Of a stretch of DNA of 64,000 nucleotides, positions 1-8,457 are shown piece after piece. The notes beneath the pieces are model-generated. The model had not been told where the DNA came from, did no database searches, and was given only the letters and a program-made list of their open reading frames with translations. The stretch lies in the NCBI RefSeq assembly GCF_014199215.1, contig NZ_JACIJC010000002.1:372001-436000 (forward strand), read 5' to 3'. The stretch is from Sphingobium boeckii (GTDB lineage Bacteria; Pseudomonadota; Alphaproteobacteria; Sphingomonadales; Sphingomonadaceae). Every line of letters begins with the position of its first letter. The first letter of the stretch is position 1. The translations under genes and the position numbers were made by a program.

Positions 1-1
1 C

Positions 2-1660
2 GCAGAGCGCGAACAGGGCATCACGATCGACGTCGCCTACCGCTTTTTCTCGACCGAGAAGCGCAAGTTCATCGTCGCCGATACGCCGGGGCATGAGCAA
101 TATACCCGCAATATGGTGACGGGTGCCTCCACCGCCGATCTCGCGGTGATATTGATCGATGCGCGCAAGGGCATCCTCACCCAGACGCGGCGCCACTCCT
201 ATCTCGCGCACCTGATCGGCATCAGGAACATCGTGCTCGCGGTCAACAAGATGGATCTGGTGGATTACAGCCAGTCCGTGTTCGACCAGATCGTCGCCGA
301 TTATACCGCTTTCGCCGCCAGCATCGGGATCACCGCCTTCACGCCGCTGCCGATCTCGGGCTTCAAGGGCGACAATATCACCGCGCCCAGCGCCAACACG
401 CCCTGGTATAGCGGCCCCACGCTGATGGCGCATCTCGAGACGGTCGAGGTGGATGTCACCGCCGATCAGGCCAAGCCCTTCCGGATGCCCGTCCAATGGG
501 TCAACCGCCCCAATCTCGACTTCCGCGGCTTTTCCGGCCTGATTGCCAGCGGCACCATCAAGCCCGGCGACGCCGTGCGCGTGCTGCCCTCGGGCAAGAC
601 ATCGACCGTCAGCAAGATCGTCACCATGGACGGCGAACTGGACGCAGCAATCGCCGGCCAGTCGGTCACCCTCTGCTTTGCCGACGAAGTGGATTGCTCG
701 CGCGGCGATGTCATCGCGATTGCCGAAAACCCGCCGCAGGTGGCCGATCAGTTCGAAGCCACCATCGTCTGGATGGCCGAGGAAGACATGCTGGCCGGCC
801 GCCCCTATTGGCTCAAACTCGGCACGCAGATGGTCTCGGCATCGGTCCAGGCACCCAAATATACCGTCAACGTCAATACGATGGAACATCTGGCCGCCAA
901 GACGCTCGATCTGAACGCCATCGGTGTCGCCAATCTCTCCACCGACAAGCCCATCGTGTTCGAACCCTATGAGACCAGTCACGATCTCGGCGGGTTCATC
1001 CTGATCGACAAGATCACCAATACCACCGTGGCCGCAGGGATGCTCCATTTCTCGCTGCGTCGTGCGGACAATGTCCATTGGCAGGCCATCGACATCACCA
1101 AGGAGGCTCATGCCACGCAAAAGGGGCAGCAGCCCAAATTGCTGTGGTTCACCGGGCTTTCGGGTTCGGGCAAATCGACCATCGCCAACCTCGTCGAGAA
1201 AAAGCTGTTCGCATTGGGCAAGCACAGCTTCCTGCTGGACGGCGACAATGTCCGCCACGGGCTCAATCGGGATCTGGGCTTTACCGATGCAGACCGGGTG
1301 GAGAATATCCGCCGGGTGGGCGAGGTCGCCAAATTGATGACCGATGCCGGGCTGATCGTGCTCACCGCCTTCATCTCCCCCTTCCGGGCGGAGCGCGATC
1401 TGGTGCGGGCCATGTTGTCCGAAGGCGAATTCATCGAAATCCATGTCGATACCCCGCTGGCCGAAGCCGAAGCCCGCGATGTGAAGGGTCTTTATAAAAA
1501 GGCGCGCGCGGGCCAGCTCAAGAACTTCACCGGGATCGATTCGCCCTATGAAGCGCCTGACGTGCCCGAAATCCGGATCGATACGACCCGGACCACGCCC
1601 GAACAGGCTGCGGAGATCATCGTGGAGCGGATCATCGGCATCTGGAGCCCTGATCTGTGA
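2..1660 (+). CDS. cysNC: Bifunctional sulfate adenylyltransferase subunit 1 / APS kinase (CysNC), 5' truncated by window edge
   Basis: The reading frame is open from the first bases, so the N-terminus lies outside the window; 552 residues are visible. The first part is an EF-Tu-like GTPase (CysN) that drives ATP sulfurylase: GIT switch at visible residues 6-8, G3 box DTPGH at 27-31, G4 box NKMD at 82-85, followed by beta-barrel domains. From about residue 372 a CysC adenylylsulfate kinase domain follows, with Walker A GLSGSGKS at 385-392 and the [15 protein letters not shown] signature of APS kinases. The protein converts sulfate to APS and then PAPS in the cytoplasm for assimilation. It overlaps cysQ by 4 bases (GTGA), which supports one operon. 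Family assignment is firm; only the missing start is uncertain. Confidence 0.96.
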   Translation, partial: AEREQGITIDVAYRFFSTEKRKFIVADTPGHEQYTRNMVTGASTADLAVILIDARKGILTQTRRHSYLAHLIGIRNIVLAVNKMDLVDYSQSVFDQIVADYTAFAASIGITAFTPLPISGFKGDNITAPSANTPWYSGPTLMAHLETVEVDVTADQAKPFRMPVQWVNRPNLDFRGFSGLIASGTIKPGDAVRVLPSGKTSTVSKIVTMDGELDAAIAGQSVTLCFADEVDCSRGDVIAIAENPPQVADQFEATIVWMAEEDMLAGRPYWLKLGTQMVSASVQAPKYTVNVNTMEHLAAKTLDLNAIGVANLSTDKPIVFEPYETSHDLGGFILIDKITNTTVAAGMLHFSLRRADNVHWQAIDITKEAHATQKGQQPKLLWFTGLSGSGKSTIANLVEKKLFALGKHSFLLDGDNVRHGLNRDLGFTDADRVENIRRVGEVAKLMTDAGLIVLTAFISPFRAERDLVRAMLSEGEFIEIHVDTPLAEAEARDVKGLYKKARAGQLKNFTGIDSPYEAPDVPEIRIDTTRTTPEQAAEIIVERIIGIWSPDL

Positions 1661-2406
1661 ACGATGCGGCGCTTGCCCACACGCTGGCCGAACAGGCTGG
1701 CCAATTGCTGCTCCGACTTCGCGCGCGGATGCCTGAGGCGGGCAAGGCGCTGGGGAATGAGGGCGATCGGCTGGCCAATGCTCTGATCCTTGATCGCTTG
1801 CGCGCCGAGCGGCCGGACGATGCGATCCTGTCCGAAGAGGAAAAGGACGATGCGTCGCGCTGCGCCTTTGCGCGCATCTGGGTGATCGATCCGCTTGATG
1901 GCACCCGCGAATATACCGAAGGGCGTGACGATTGGGCGGTGCATGTGGCGCTGGCGATCGATGGTGTACCCAGCGTTGGCGCTGTCGCCCTGCCCGCTCT
2001 GGGCCTGGTACTGTCCTCCGATGCCCCTCCGCCCCTGTCCTCCGAAGCCAATCCCCTGCGGATGCTCGTCAGCCGCACGCGGCCGGCAGCAGAGGCGCTT
2101 TCGGTGGCCGAGACACTGGGTGCCACGCTTTTGCCGATGGGTTCCGCCGGTGCCAAGGCGATGGCCGTGGTGCGCGGCGAGGCGGATATCTATCTCCATA
2201 CCGGCGGCCAATATGAGTGGGACAATTGCGCACCCGCCGCCGTCGCCATCGCCGCCGGGCTTCATGTTTCGCGCGTGGATGGCAGTCCGCTCGTCTATAA
2301 TTGCGCGAATCCCTGGCTTCCCGATCTGCTGATCTGTCACAAGGCACGCGCCCCCCAGGTGTTAGACCTCGTTCGCGCCTTGACCCCGGCGCAGAATCCC
2401 GGTTGA
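1657..2406 (+). CDS. cysQ: 3'(2'),5'-bisphosphate nucleotidase CysQ
   Basis: This 249-residue inositol-monophosphatase-fold enzyme hydrolyses PAP, the by-product of PAPS use, to AMP and phosphate. Metal-binding motifs are visible: SEEEKDD at 59-65, DPLDGT at 78-83, and WDN at 188-190 in [11 protein letters not shown]. The GTG start at 1657 overlaps the cysNC stop (GTGA), so the two are probably translationally coupled, and the sulfate-activation context picks PAP rather than inositol phosphate as substrate. No strong independent ribosome site is seen, consistent with coupling. Confidence 0.93.
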   Translation: MNDAALAHTLAEQAGQLLLRLRARMPEAGKALGNEGDRLANALILDRLRAERPDDAILSEEEKDDASRCAFARIWVIDPLDGTREYTEGRDDWAVHVALAIDGVPSVGAVALPALGLVLSSDAPPPLSSEANPLRMLVSRTRPAAEALSVAETLGATLLPMGSAGAKAMAVVRGEADIYLHTGGQYEWDNCAPAAVAIAAGLHVSRVDGSPLVYNCANPWLPDLLICHKARAPQVLDLVRALTPAQNPG

Positions 2407-2431
2407 AGGGCCGCAATCGGGCCGAATCGCG

Positions 2432-2460
2432 TTGACAGAGCCGGATTGCGAAGTTAACAG
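2432..2460 (+). promoter_or_regulatory. Candidate sigma-70 promoter for rplU-rpmA
   Basis: A perfect TTGACA at 2432-2437 is followed after 16-17 bases by a weak TTAACA/TAACAG hexamer at 2454-2460. It lies about 75 bases upstream of the rplU start in the only sizeable gap after cysQ. The -35 is convincing, the -10 is poor; not verified by transcription data. Confidence 0.4.
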
Positions 2461-2534
2461 CCCCACTTTCCCGCGCGGGGGTCTCGGCCGTAGTCGATGC
2501 CTTGTGCGCAGCTTTTGAGATGAAGAGACAAACC

Positions 2535-2942
2535 ATGTTCGCTATCGTGCGCACTGGTGGCAAGCAGTATCGCGTTGCCGCTGGAGACAAAATCGCCGTC
2601 GAGAAAATTGCTGGCAATGCCGGTGACACCATATCGCTTGGCGATATCCTGCTGGCTGGCGAAGGCAGCGAACTGAAGGACACCGCCGGTCTGCTCGTCT
2701 CTGCCGAGATCATCGCGCAGGCCAAGGGCGAGAAGGTCATCGTCTTCAAAAAGCGTCGCCGTCACAATTATCGCCGCAAGAACGGCCATCGTCAGCAGCT
2801 CACGCTGTTGCGCATCATGGCCATCGGTTCGGAAAAGGCAAAGAAGGCCGCAGCCCCCAAGGCTGACGAGGCCGCCACCACCGACGAAGCCCCCGCAAAG
2901 GCAGCGCCCAAAAAGGCAGCCGCCGCGAAGACCGCAGAATAA
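2535..2942 (+). CDS. rplU: 50S ribosomal protein bL21 with Ala/Lys-rich tail
   Basis: The protein begins [14 protein letters not shown], the classic bL21 N-terminus, so the ATG at 2535 was chosen over an in-frame start at 2502. The conserved part, including [16 protein letters not shown], covers about the first 100 residues and binds 23S rRNA in the large subunit. The last roughly 35 residues form a low-complexity Ala/Lys/Pro/Glu extension ([23 protein letters not shown]), typical of many alphaproteobacterial L21 proteins and absent from E. coli L21. It is followed after 31 bases by rpmA, the conserved partner. Confidence 0.97.
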   Translation: MFAIVRTGGKQYRVAAGDKIAVEKIAGNAGDTISLGDILLAGEGSELKDTAGLLVSAEIIAQAKGEKVIVFKKRRRHNYRRKNGHRQQLTLLRIMAIGSEKAKKAAAPKADEAATTDEAPAKAAPKKAAAAKTAE

Positions 2943-2973
2943 GACGCCCGAGAGCGCCAAGGAGTTTTGAGAA

Positions 2974-3243
2974 ATGGCACATAAGAAAGCAGGCGGTTCA
3001 TCCCGCAACGGTCGCGACTCAGCCGGTCGCCGCCTCGGTGTTAAGAAGTTCGGTGGCCAGGAAGCGATTCCGGGCAACATTCTCGTGCGTCAGCGCGGCA
3101 CCAAATTCTACCCTGGCCGCAATGTCGGCATGGGCAAGGATCACACGCTGTTCTCGCTGATCGAAGGCCGCGTGGTATTCCACGATGGCAAGCTCGGCCG
3201 CAAATTCTGCTCGGTCGACGCCGTGGCGCAAGCAGCCGAATAA
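2974..3243 (+). CDS. rpmA: 50S ribosomal protein bL27
   Basis: An 89-residue bL27: [16 protein letters not shown] at the N-terminus, then GVKKFGGQ and [14 protein letters not shown], all family signatures. Its N-terminal arm reaches the peptidyl-transferase centre. A good Shine-Dalgarno (AAGGAG, about 2960) precedes the ATG. Unlike Firmicutes L27 there is no N-terminal extension to be cleaved. It is the last gene of the rplU-rpmA pair; a hairpin and a T-tailed terminator follow. Confidence 0.98.
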   Translation: MAHKKAGGSSRNGRDSAGRRLGVKKFGGQEAIPGNILVRQRGTKFYPGRNVGMGKDHTLFSLIEGRVVFHDGKLGRKFCSVDAVAQAAE

Positions 3244-3255
3244 TCGGGCGAACCT

Positions 3256-3290
3256 GATATGGGCCGCCCTTCAAGGGTGGCCCTCATATC
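3256..3290. repeat. Strong hairpin downstream of rpmA
   Basis: Arms GATATGGGCCGCCCTT and AAGGGTGGCCCTCATATC pair with few mismatches around a tiny loop. There is no T-tract directly after it, so it may stabilise the rplU-rpmA mRNA 3' end or act together with the terminator at 3308-3338. Confidence 0.55.
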
Positions 3291-3307
3291 TGCTCCGGCA
3301 GATGAAG

Positions 3308-3338
3308 AGGGAGAGGGGCCACCCCCACTCCCTTTTTT
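3308..3338 (+). terminator. Rho-independent terminator after rplU-rpmA
   Basis: The stem AGGGAG-A-GGGG pairs with CCCC-CA-CTCCCT around a CCA-type loop and is followed by six T residues. Its position 65 bases past the rpmA stop fits the end of the ribosomal protein operon. Confidence 0.7.
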
Positions 3339-3418
3339 ATTGTCTCCCTCATTTATCCCCTGTCTCCATGCCGTCATCGAAATGCGGCATGGGCGGCGCA
3401 TAAAATGGAGAGAGACCC

Positions 3419-3967
3419 ATGTTCGCACGCACACCCCGGCTTTTGCTCCGGCCCGGCTGGCTCGAAGACGCCCCTGCCCTCGCTCATGCGATCGGCGACG
3501 AAGCGATCGTCCGCAATCTGGCAACCGTCCCCTGGCCCTATGATCTGACGCAGGCGCAGGCATTTCTCGCCAGGGCGCAGGACGATCACCTTCCCGCCTT
3601 GCTGGCCTTTGCACGCACCAACGGCCCGCCCCGCCTGATCGGCGGCTGCGGCCTCTCGCGCACGCCGGAGGGTGAGGTGGCGCTGGGCTATTGGATCAGC
3701 CGTCCGCATTGGGGGCTTGGCTATGCCACGGAGGCGGGCCGCGCGGTGCTGGAGATCGGCCACGCGCTCGGGCTGCGCCGGATCACTGCGAGTCATTTCA
3801 CGGACAATCCGGCCTCGGGCCACGTTCTGCGCAAGCTGGGTTTCGGCCCGACGGGCAAGATCGTCAACCGCACCAGCCTTGGTCGCGGCGATGAGGCGGC
3901 CTGCGCGCTGTATGCGCTGGTCGATGAAGTCGCCATGGATGACGATATCGTCTCCATGGCGGCCTGA
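3419..3967 (+). CDS. GNAT-family (RimJ-like) N-acetyltransferase
   Basis: The 182-residue protein has the ribosomal-protein-alanine acetyltransferase layout: N-terminal RTPRLLLRP, then GCGLSR, EVALGYWISRPHWGLGYATEA containing the acetyl-CoA-binding loop, and NPASGHVLRKLGF, the motif B region. A purine-rich site (GGAGAGA) precedes the ATG. The gene sits between rpmA and obgE, a place where sphingomonads often carry a GNAT gene. The substrate cannot be told from sequence; it may be a protein N-terminus or a small amine. Confidence 0.85.
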   Translation: MFARTPRLLLRPGWLEDAPALAHAIGDEAIVRNLATVPWPYDLTQAQAFLARAQDDHLPALLAFARTNGPPRLIGGCGLSRTPEGEVALGYWISRPHWGLGYATEAGRAVLEIGHALGLRRITASHFTDNPASGHVLRKLGFGPTGKIVNRTSLGRGDEAACALYALVDEVAMDDDIVSMAA

Positions 3968-4065
3968 TCACCGGAAACATTACGATACGATCAGGAAACT
4001 CGACCGAACGACAGACTGGCTAGGCAGACTGCAACCGGCAATTCGCCGGATGCAGGAGATACCGA

Positions 4066-4389
4066 ATGACCTTTCTCGCGATGGCCCTGCTGGGTGCCAA
4101 TCCGGTGCTGATCGCGCCGATGCCCTCTATCAACGCGGATCGCATCGCGACGCTGGATACCGCCGAGAGCGGCACGATCACCATCGCCATGCACCAGACG
4201 GGCTTTACCGCCCCCAATCGGGCCGATACCGCCCGCTGCACATGGTCGAGCGCGCTGCCCACGGGTGGGGCTGCGAACGGTTGGCGGGCCGGCGGTTGCG
4301 CGGAAATGACCAGCGCGATCAAGGCCGACGCGGCAAAACAGGTCCGGCTTGCGGCTTTGGCCAACGGCGCTTCACGCCCGATGAACTGA
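4066..4389 (+). CDS. Hypothetical small protein, possibly exported
   Basis: I do not recognise this 107-residue product. It has a hydrophobic N-terminus (MTFLAMALLGANPVLIAP) that could be a signal peptide lacking the usual basic start, two cysteines (ARCTW and GGCAEM) that could form a disulfide, and an Ala-rich C-terminus. A good ribosome site (GCAGGAGAT) lies 6-8 bases before the ATG, which is the main argument that it is expressed. It stands alone between two acetyltransferase genes. Confidence 0.6.
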   Translation: MTFLAMALLGANPVLIAPMPSINADRIATLDTAESGTITIAMHQTGFTAPNRADTARCTWSSALPTGGAANGWRAGGCAEMTSAIKADAAKQVRLAALANGASRPMN

Positions 4390-4438
4390 AAATGCTCTGG
4401 CCCCGGCGCGTTCGGGGCTAGGATGACCGAAGGCTGCG

Positions 4439-4981
4439 CTACGACGCGCAACGTGGACGCTTGAACACCTCGATCTGCGTCTCGCCATAATCGGCCAGCC
4501 CCGCGCTCGCGAAACCGTTCTTTTCGGCCACACGTTTCGATGCGCCATGACCGGGATCAATGATGCAGCAGGTTTCGGGTGCCTTGAGTCCCTCATCGGC
4601 CCAGCACAGGATAGCGGCAACCACCTCGCTCGCCAGACCACGGCCGTCCGCTTGTGGGGCCAGCACCCAACCCGCTTCGGGGATGCCCTTGATCGCCGCA
4701 ATGCCGCGCTCGAAATCGGCCAGCCCGGCAAGGCCCAGATAAGCGCCCCCGGCCCGTTCCTCGATCGCCCAATAGCCATAACCCACAATCGACCATAATC
4801 CGGCATTGCGCAGGAAGCGGCTCCAGCTTTCCGCATAGGAAAACGGCGTGCCGCCGATGAAGCGCGTCACCCCCGGATCCGCCCAGATGTGCGCGAATGC
4901 CTCGAAATCGGCACGTATATGCGCGCGCAGGATTGCCCGTTCGGTATGGATGACGGGGATGATGGTCTGTGAAATGCTCAT
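4439..4981 (-). CDS. GNAT-family N-acetyltransferase
   Basis: About 180 residues with the RimJ/RimL-type fold: RAILRAHIRADFEAF near the N-terminus, YGYWAIEERAGGAYLGLAGL in the central strands, and GHGASKRVAEKNGF as the motif B helix. The acetyl-CoA loop region reads QADGRGLASEV. ATG at 4981 is preferred to an in-frame GTG at 4996, which would add only five residues. It is unrelated in sequence detail to the acetyltransferase at 3419, so not a recent duplicate. Substrate unknown. Confidence 0.82.
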   Translation of the reverse strand: MSISQTIIPVIHTERAILRAHIRADFEAFAHIWADPGVTRFIGGTPFSYAESWSRFLRNAGLWSIVGYGYWAIEERAGGAYLGLAGLADFERGIAAIKGIPEAGWVLAPQADGRGLASEVVAAILCWADEGLKAPETCCIIDPGHGASKRVAEKNGFASAGLADYGETQIEVFKRPRCAS

Positions 4982-5040
4982 GACGCTACAAAACACACCC
5001 GCCCTGCCTGCGAAAGCCGGAATGACGGATATAGCGCTTT

Positions 5041-5898
5041 CTAGGCCATCGCCGCATGGGGCATCACGGCCGCCTGATATTCGCTTTCGGCCAAAGCGAT
5101 CAGCGTGCGGTCATCATGATTCCAAGGGTGAAATCGCGGCAGGAAAAAGGCCGACCAGGCCGGAATGAGCTTGCGGATCACGCCGGGCTTGCCGAACCAA
5201 AACCACAGGATCCGCGCCCAGGCTTTCGGCCCCTCGATCCCATCCTGCCTGAGCAGATAGAGCATCCCCTGAAACCGCTTGCGCCAGAATTCGCGGGTGA
5301 CGATCAGCATCATGATCGTCTTCACCTTCCAGCGCTTGAACCGGCTCCAGTCTTTGGTGGCATGGAGCCAGGTGTCATACGCGACGCCCTTATGCTCGAT
5401 CTCCTCGATCGCGTGCCATTTCCACATATTGGCCAGTTCCGGCTCCGCGCCGGCAAAGGTGGACCGATCGGACAGCATCCGCTGTGCCATGATCGCCGTA
5501 TAATGCTCCAGCGCCATCGTCACCGCCAGATTGAGAATCGCCGGGCGATCCTTGGTCAATTCTAGCGATTTGGTGACCACATCCTCAAGCGCCGCGATCT
5601 CATAGCCCGCATCGGAAACACGCCGGTTGAACGACACATGTTCGCGGCTGTGCATCACCTCCTGCTTGATGAAAGCGTTGATCTCCTGCTCCAGCTTGGG
5701 CGGCACGCCTTCGCGGAAAGACCGCACGCTATCGATGAAAAACGCCTCGCCCTTGGGAAAGGTGATCGAAAGCGCATTGTAGAAAGCCGTTGCAATCGGA
5801 TCGCCGCCAAGCCACCACCGCTGCTGCGTGCTGCCCCTGCCAAAGCGGCGGTCGCGCGGGGTGATGGTCAAATCCTGAGGGGTCTTCTTGCGAGTCAT
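5041..5898 (-). CDS. Predicted metal-dependent hydrolase (PF10118-type)
   Basis: The 285-residue protein matches the 'predicted metal-dependent hydrolase' family by its features: PRDRRFGRG, a central QEVMHSREHVSFNRR segment, AVTMALEHYTA, and WHAIEEIEHKGVAYD, giving repeated E/H pairs arranged like a ferritin-type di-metal site. The ATG at 5898 has an AGGAG 8 bases upstream; a TTG two codons earlier is less likely. The gene diverges from a TetR regulator 42 bases away with a palindrome between them, so it is the probable regulatory target. Reaction and substrate are unknown. Confidence 0.8.
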   Translation of the reverse strand: MTRKKTPQDLTITPRDRRFGRGSTQQRWWLGGDPIATAFYNALSITFPKGEAFFIDSVRSFREGVPPKLEQEINAFIKQEVMHSREHVSFNRRVSDAGYEIAALEDVVTKSLELTKDRPAILNLAVTMALEHYTAIMAQRMLSDRSTFAGAEPELANMWKWHAIEEIEHKGVAYDTWLHATKDWSRFKRWKVKTIMMLIVTREFWRKRFQGMLYLLRQDGIEGPKAWARILWFWFGKPGVIRKLIPAWSAFFLPRFHPWNHDDRTLIALAESEYQAAVMPHAAMA

Positions 5899-5928
5899 GG
5901 CCAAAGCTCCTTGCCCTCTAACTGATCG

Positions 5929-5950
5929 TTACTGACACGCATGTCAATAG
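5929..5950. promoter_or_regulatory. Candidate TetR operator
   Basis: TTACTGACA - CGCA - TGTCAATAG: arms agree at 7 of 9 positions, with a perfect TGACA/TGTCA core. It lies in the 42-base divergent gap and overlaps the ATG of the TetR gene at 5941, the right place for autorepression and control of the hydrolase gene. Confidence 0.5.
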
Positions 5951-6555
5951 TGAAGAGACGTCTCAGCCCCGAACATAGTCGCGCCGCCGCGCTCGAGGCG
6001 GCGCGCGACCTCCTGATCGAGGCCGGGCCACAGGCTGTGACGCTCAAGGCCGTGGCCACGCGCATCGAGCGCACCCACGCCAATCTGCTCCACCATTTCG
6101 GCTCTGCGGCCGGGCTGCAGAAGGCGCTGATCGCATCCCTCGCTGAAAGCGTGACCGCCCGCATCGCCACCGCCGTGCTGAAGATCCGCGCTGAACAAGG
6201 CGATCCGCGCGAGGTGGTGGATCTCACCTTCGACGCATTTGACGAAGGCGGTGCGGGCGCGATGGCGAGTTGGATGATTCTCACGGGCAATGAGGATGCG
6301 CTGGATCCGATCCTGGAGGCGATCCACAATCTGGTCGACGAACTGGGCGAGGATCATCACGATGATGTGCCGTTGCAGGAACAGACGCTGTCATTGGTGC
6401 TGACTGCGCTGGGCGACGCGCTGCTCGGCGGCCCGATGGCAAATGCCCTCGGCCTGCCCCGCGAAAAAGCGCGGGAAATCGCGGCGGCGCAATTGCGCCA
6501 GTCAATGGCAGCGCATGGCCAGACGGGTTCGGGGCAAGCCGCGCCCGCGTCTTAA
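5941..6555 (+). CDS. TetR-family transcriptional regulator
   Basis: 204 residues with an N-terminal helix-turn-helix: EAARDLLIEAGPQAVTLKAVA followed by RIERTHANLLHHFGSAAGLQKAL, where the LLHHFGS stretch is the recognition helix and its TetR-typical turn. The C-terminal part is a variable helical ligand-binding domain with no identified ligand. It diverges from the predicted metal-dependent hydrolase and its start codon is covered by a palindrome, so local autoregulation is likely. The C-terminus is short and polar (HGQTGSGQAAPAS). Confidence 0.88.
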   Translation: MSIVKRRLSPEHSRAAALEAARDLLIEAGPQAVTLKAVATRIERTHANLLHHFGSAAGLQKALIASLAESVTARIATAVLKIRAEQGDPREVVDLTFDAFDEGGAGAMASWMILTGNEDALDPILEAIHNLVDELGEDHHDDVPLQEQTLSLVLTALGDALLGGPMANALGLPREKAREIAAAQLRQSMAAHGQTGSGQAAPAS

Positions 6556-6710
6556 CGGGCGGGCACCGGTGTGTGTCAGCATGATACGAATTGCAAAATC
6601 GCTGTGTTTACTGGCTTTGGGTCTCACGACCCCCACCAAAATATGGTATCGAAATCCTTAATAATAAAATGATCGAGTCGCATAAACGATAACTCGGGAG
6701 AGGATTCGAG

Positions 6711-7424
6711 ATGAAAACCCTTATAAAGGGCGCGCTTGTCGGCGCCTGCGCATTTATGGCATTTGCATCATCATCCGCCATCGCCGCAAATCTGCTGTCA
6801 AACGGCAGTTTTGAGGATGGAGCGGATGGATTTGACGATTGGACTCTTGGTGGATCATCGCTTGATGGCTTTCCACCCGTTGTCATCGGTTACAACAACA
6901 CGAATAGCTATCCGACGGGCGCTTTTGGCGAGTCGATCCCGACGGATAATGCCGTCGGGAATCCGGCCTTCGATGCGGTCGGCAGGCAAGCTGTTTATTT
7001 CGTGGCTGACCGGGCCGGACCGCAGACATTGAGCCAGGCCGTGGCTGGACTGGTCCTTGGACAGACCTATCAATTCGGTTTTGACGTCTATATTCCGCAA
7101 AATGGACAGAACAACGCCAATCCGGCGGATCTGAGCGCCAGCGTAGGCGGCATCAACTTCGGCCCGTTCAACGCGGGCGCGCTGGCCGCGCAAAACTGGT
7201 TCCATTATTCGACCACCGGCGTCAGCACGGTGAATGGCGCTGGCAATTTCCAATTCACTTTCAACAGCGGCGGCATTCCTGCCAAGGATTTCGTGGTCGA
7301 TCGCGTATATCTGACGGCCGCGATTCCTGAGCCCACGACCTGGGCGATGATGCTCGTTGGCTTTGGGGCCGTGGGCGGTGCCATGCGTTCGCGCAGCCGG
7401 CGGAGAATCGCCTCTTTCGTCTGA
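6711..7424 (+). CDS. Exported PEPxxWA-CTERM sorting-domain protein
   Basis: The 237-residue product starts with a signal peptide (MKTLIKGALVGACAFMAF, cleavage near AIAAN). It continues with a jelly-roll-like region beginning LLSNGSFEDG..FDDWTLGG, a pattern common in PEP-CTERM surface proteins and carbohydrate-binding-like modules. It ends with PEPTTWAMM, a hydrophobic helix (LVGFGAVGGAM) and a basic tail (RSRSRRR): the sphingomonad-type PEPxxWA-CTERM sorting signal recognised by an exosortase. A ribosome site GGGAGAGG lies about 7 bases before the ATG. A strong terminator follows, so it is a single-gene unit. Probably surface or extracellular-matrix located; exact role unknown. Confidence 0.85.
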   Translation: MKTLIKGALVGACAFMAFASSSAIAANLLSNGSFEDGADGFDDWTLGGSSLDGFPPVVIGYNNTNSYPTGAFGESIPTDNAVGNPAFDAVGRQAVYFVADRAGPQTLSQAVAGLVLGQTYQFGFDVYIPQNGQNNANPADLSASVGGINFGPFNAGALAAQNWFHYSTTGVSTVNGAGNFQFTFNSGGIPAKDFVVDRVYLTAAIPEPTTWAMMLVGFGAVGGAMRSRSRRRIASFV

Positions 7425-7446
7425 CGCTCCCACCGCGTCACGATCA

Positions 7447-7483
7447 AAAACGCCGCCGATCGCGAGGCCGGCGGCGTTTTTTT
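7447..7483 (+). terminator. Rho-independent terminator after PEP-CTERM gene
   Basis: Perfect 12-bp stem AAAACGCCGCCG / CGGCGGCGTTTT with a 10-base loop and a run of seven T. It ends the PEPxxWA-CTERM transcript and, because of the A-tract on the other side, could work in both directions. Confidence 0.9.
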
Positions 7484-7619
7484 ATGGGTCGTCCGCCGCA
7501 GGGTGCCGCCCTTATGCTCTCCTGTTACATTTTCCGACAATTCAGGCACCAGACGGCACATTTGAGTGACATCTTGTCCCTATTGCTCGTGCATAGACGA
7601 TGCCGGGACGGACCAGGAC

Positions 7620-7793
7620 ATGACACGCATTCTCATCGCATTGGCCGCGATCGCCACGACGACAGTACCGTTGCTGGCGTTGAACGACACGATGCCAGCC
7701 AGCGCCGCGCGAACGCCGATAATCATCGGATCGGATCAGCCAATCCTGCTCAAGCGCATGGTTGTGAAGGCAACGTATCTTCCAGAAGATTAA
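7620..7793 (+). CDS. Small putative exported peptide
   Basis: 57 residues: basic start, hydrophobic stretch (ILIALAAIATTTVPLLAL), AxA-like site (PASAA), then a short polar tail RTPIIIGSD..LLKRMVVKATYLPED. The ATG at 7620 was chosen because the protein then starts with a signal-like sequence; an upstream in-frame ATG at 7566 would precede it with a polar stretch. A weak purine-rich site (GGACCAGGA) precedes it. I do not recognise a family; coding status is moderately likely. Confidence 0.45.
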   Translation: MTRILIALAAIATTTVPLLALNDTMPASAARTPIIIGSDQPILLKRMVVKATYLPED

Positions 7794-7882
7794 ACCGATT
7801 TTCGGCTTCGAAACTGAGCGTGAAAGGCCTAACCTCCGATCGTCAACACGAGTCGGATGACGCCTGTCATCGGGAGGTTTCC

Positions 7883-8371
7883 ATGACTGCGGCGAAATTT
7901 GTCTTGATACTGGCCTTGATCCCCACGGCTGGCGGATCGGCCCATGCGCAATCCAGCGATGGCCTCAATCTCGTCTGTTTCGGCGTCGGCGAGAAAATGA
8001 CGAGCGAATATAAGACCGATCTCGTCTGGGATAAATATGATCACAAATATCGGTCCCGCGACGGCATAACGACCGGCATGAAGCAGATGGATACTGCGGT
8101 CACCGTCCAGATCGACAAAGGCGATGGCAGGATCCGCCTGCCCAAGGCTTTGGTACCGCCGATCGCCTCGGGGGGCGATGATCAGCATTGGTGGCAGCTC
8201 AACAATATCCAGATGTCGGCGAACCAGATTAGCGCCAGCTACAAGCTGAACGGCCTCAATCATCCCAAGCTCAAGATCGACAGGACGACAGGCGAGATCA
8301 CGATCAAGGGCTTCGGGCAGGATTTTCACGGTCGCTGCGACAGGCTGGACCCCGGTCAGCGGCGGTTTTGA
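7883..8371 (+). CDS. Hypothetical secreted/periplasmic protein
   Basis: 162 residues with a clear signal peptide (MTAAKFVLILALIPTAGGSA, cleavage after AHA). The mature part has two cysteines, one near each end (NLVCFGVG and HGRCDRLD), which could form a disulfide, and a KIDRTTGEITIKGFGQDF segment suggesting a small beta-barrel. A strong ribosome site (CGGGAGG) lies 7 bases before the ATG. I know similar uncharacterised proteins with a 'basic/aromatic x..TGEI' C-terminus from sphingomonads, but no function. Confidence 0.7.
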   Translation: MTAAKFVLILALIPTAGGSAHAQSSDGLNLVCFGVGEKMTSEYKTDLVWDKYDHKYRSRDGITTGMKQMDTAVTVQIDKGDGRIRLPKALVPPIASGGDDQHWWQLNNIQMSANQISASYKLNGLNHPKLKIDRTTGEITIKGFGQDFHGRCDRLDPGQRRF

Positions 8372-8457
8372 GCGTATTCCCACGCTATCCACGCCCGATG
8401 AAACAAAAGCGTCGCTAACGAGTCCCCTTTTGCGCGCGTTTGCGCTAGGCGCTCCCC

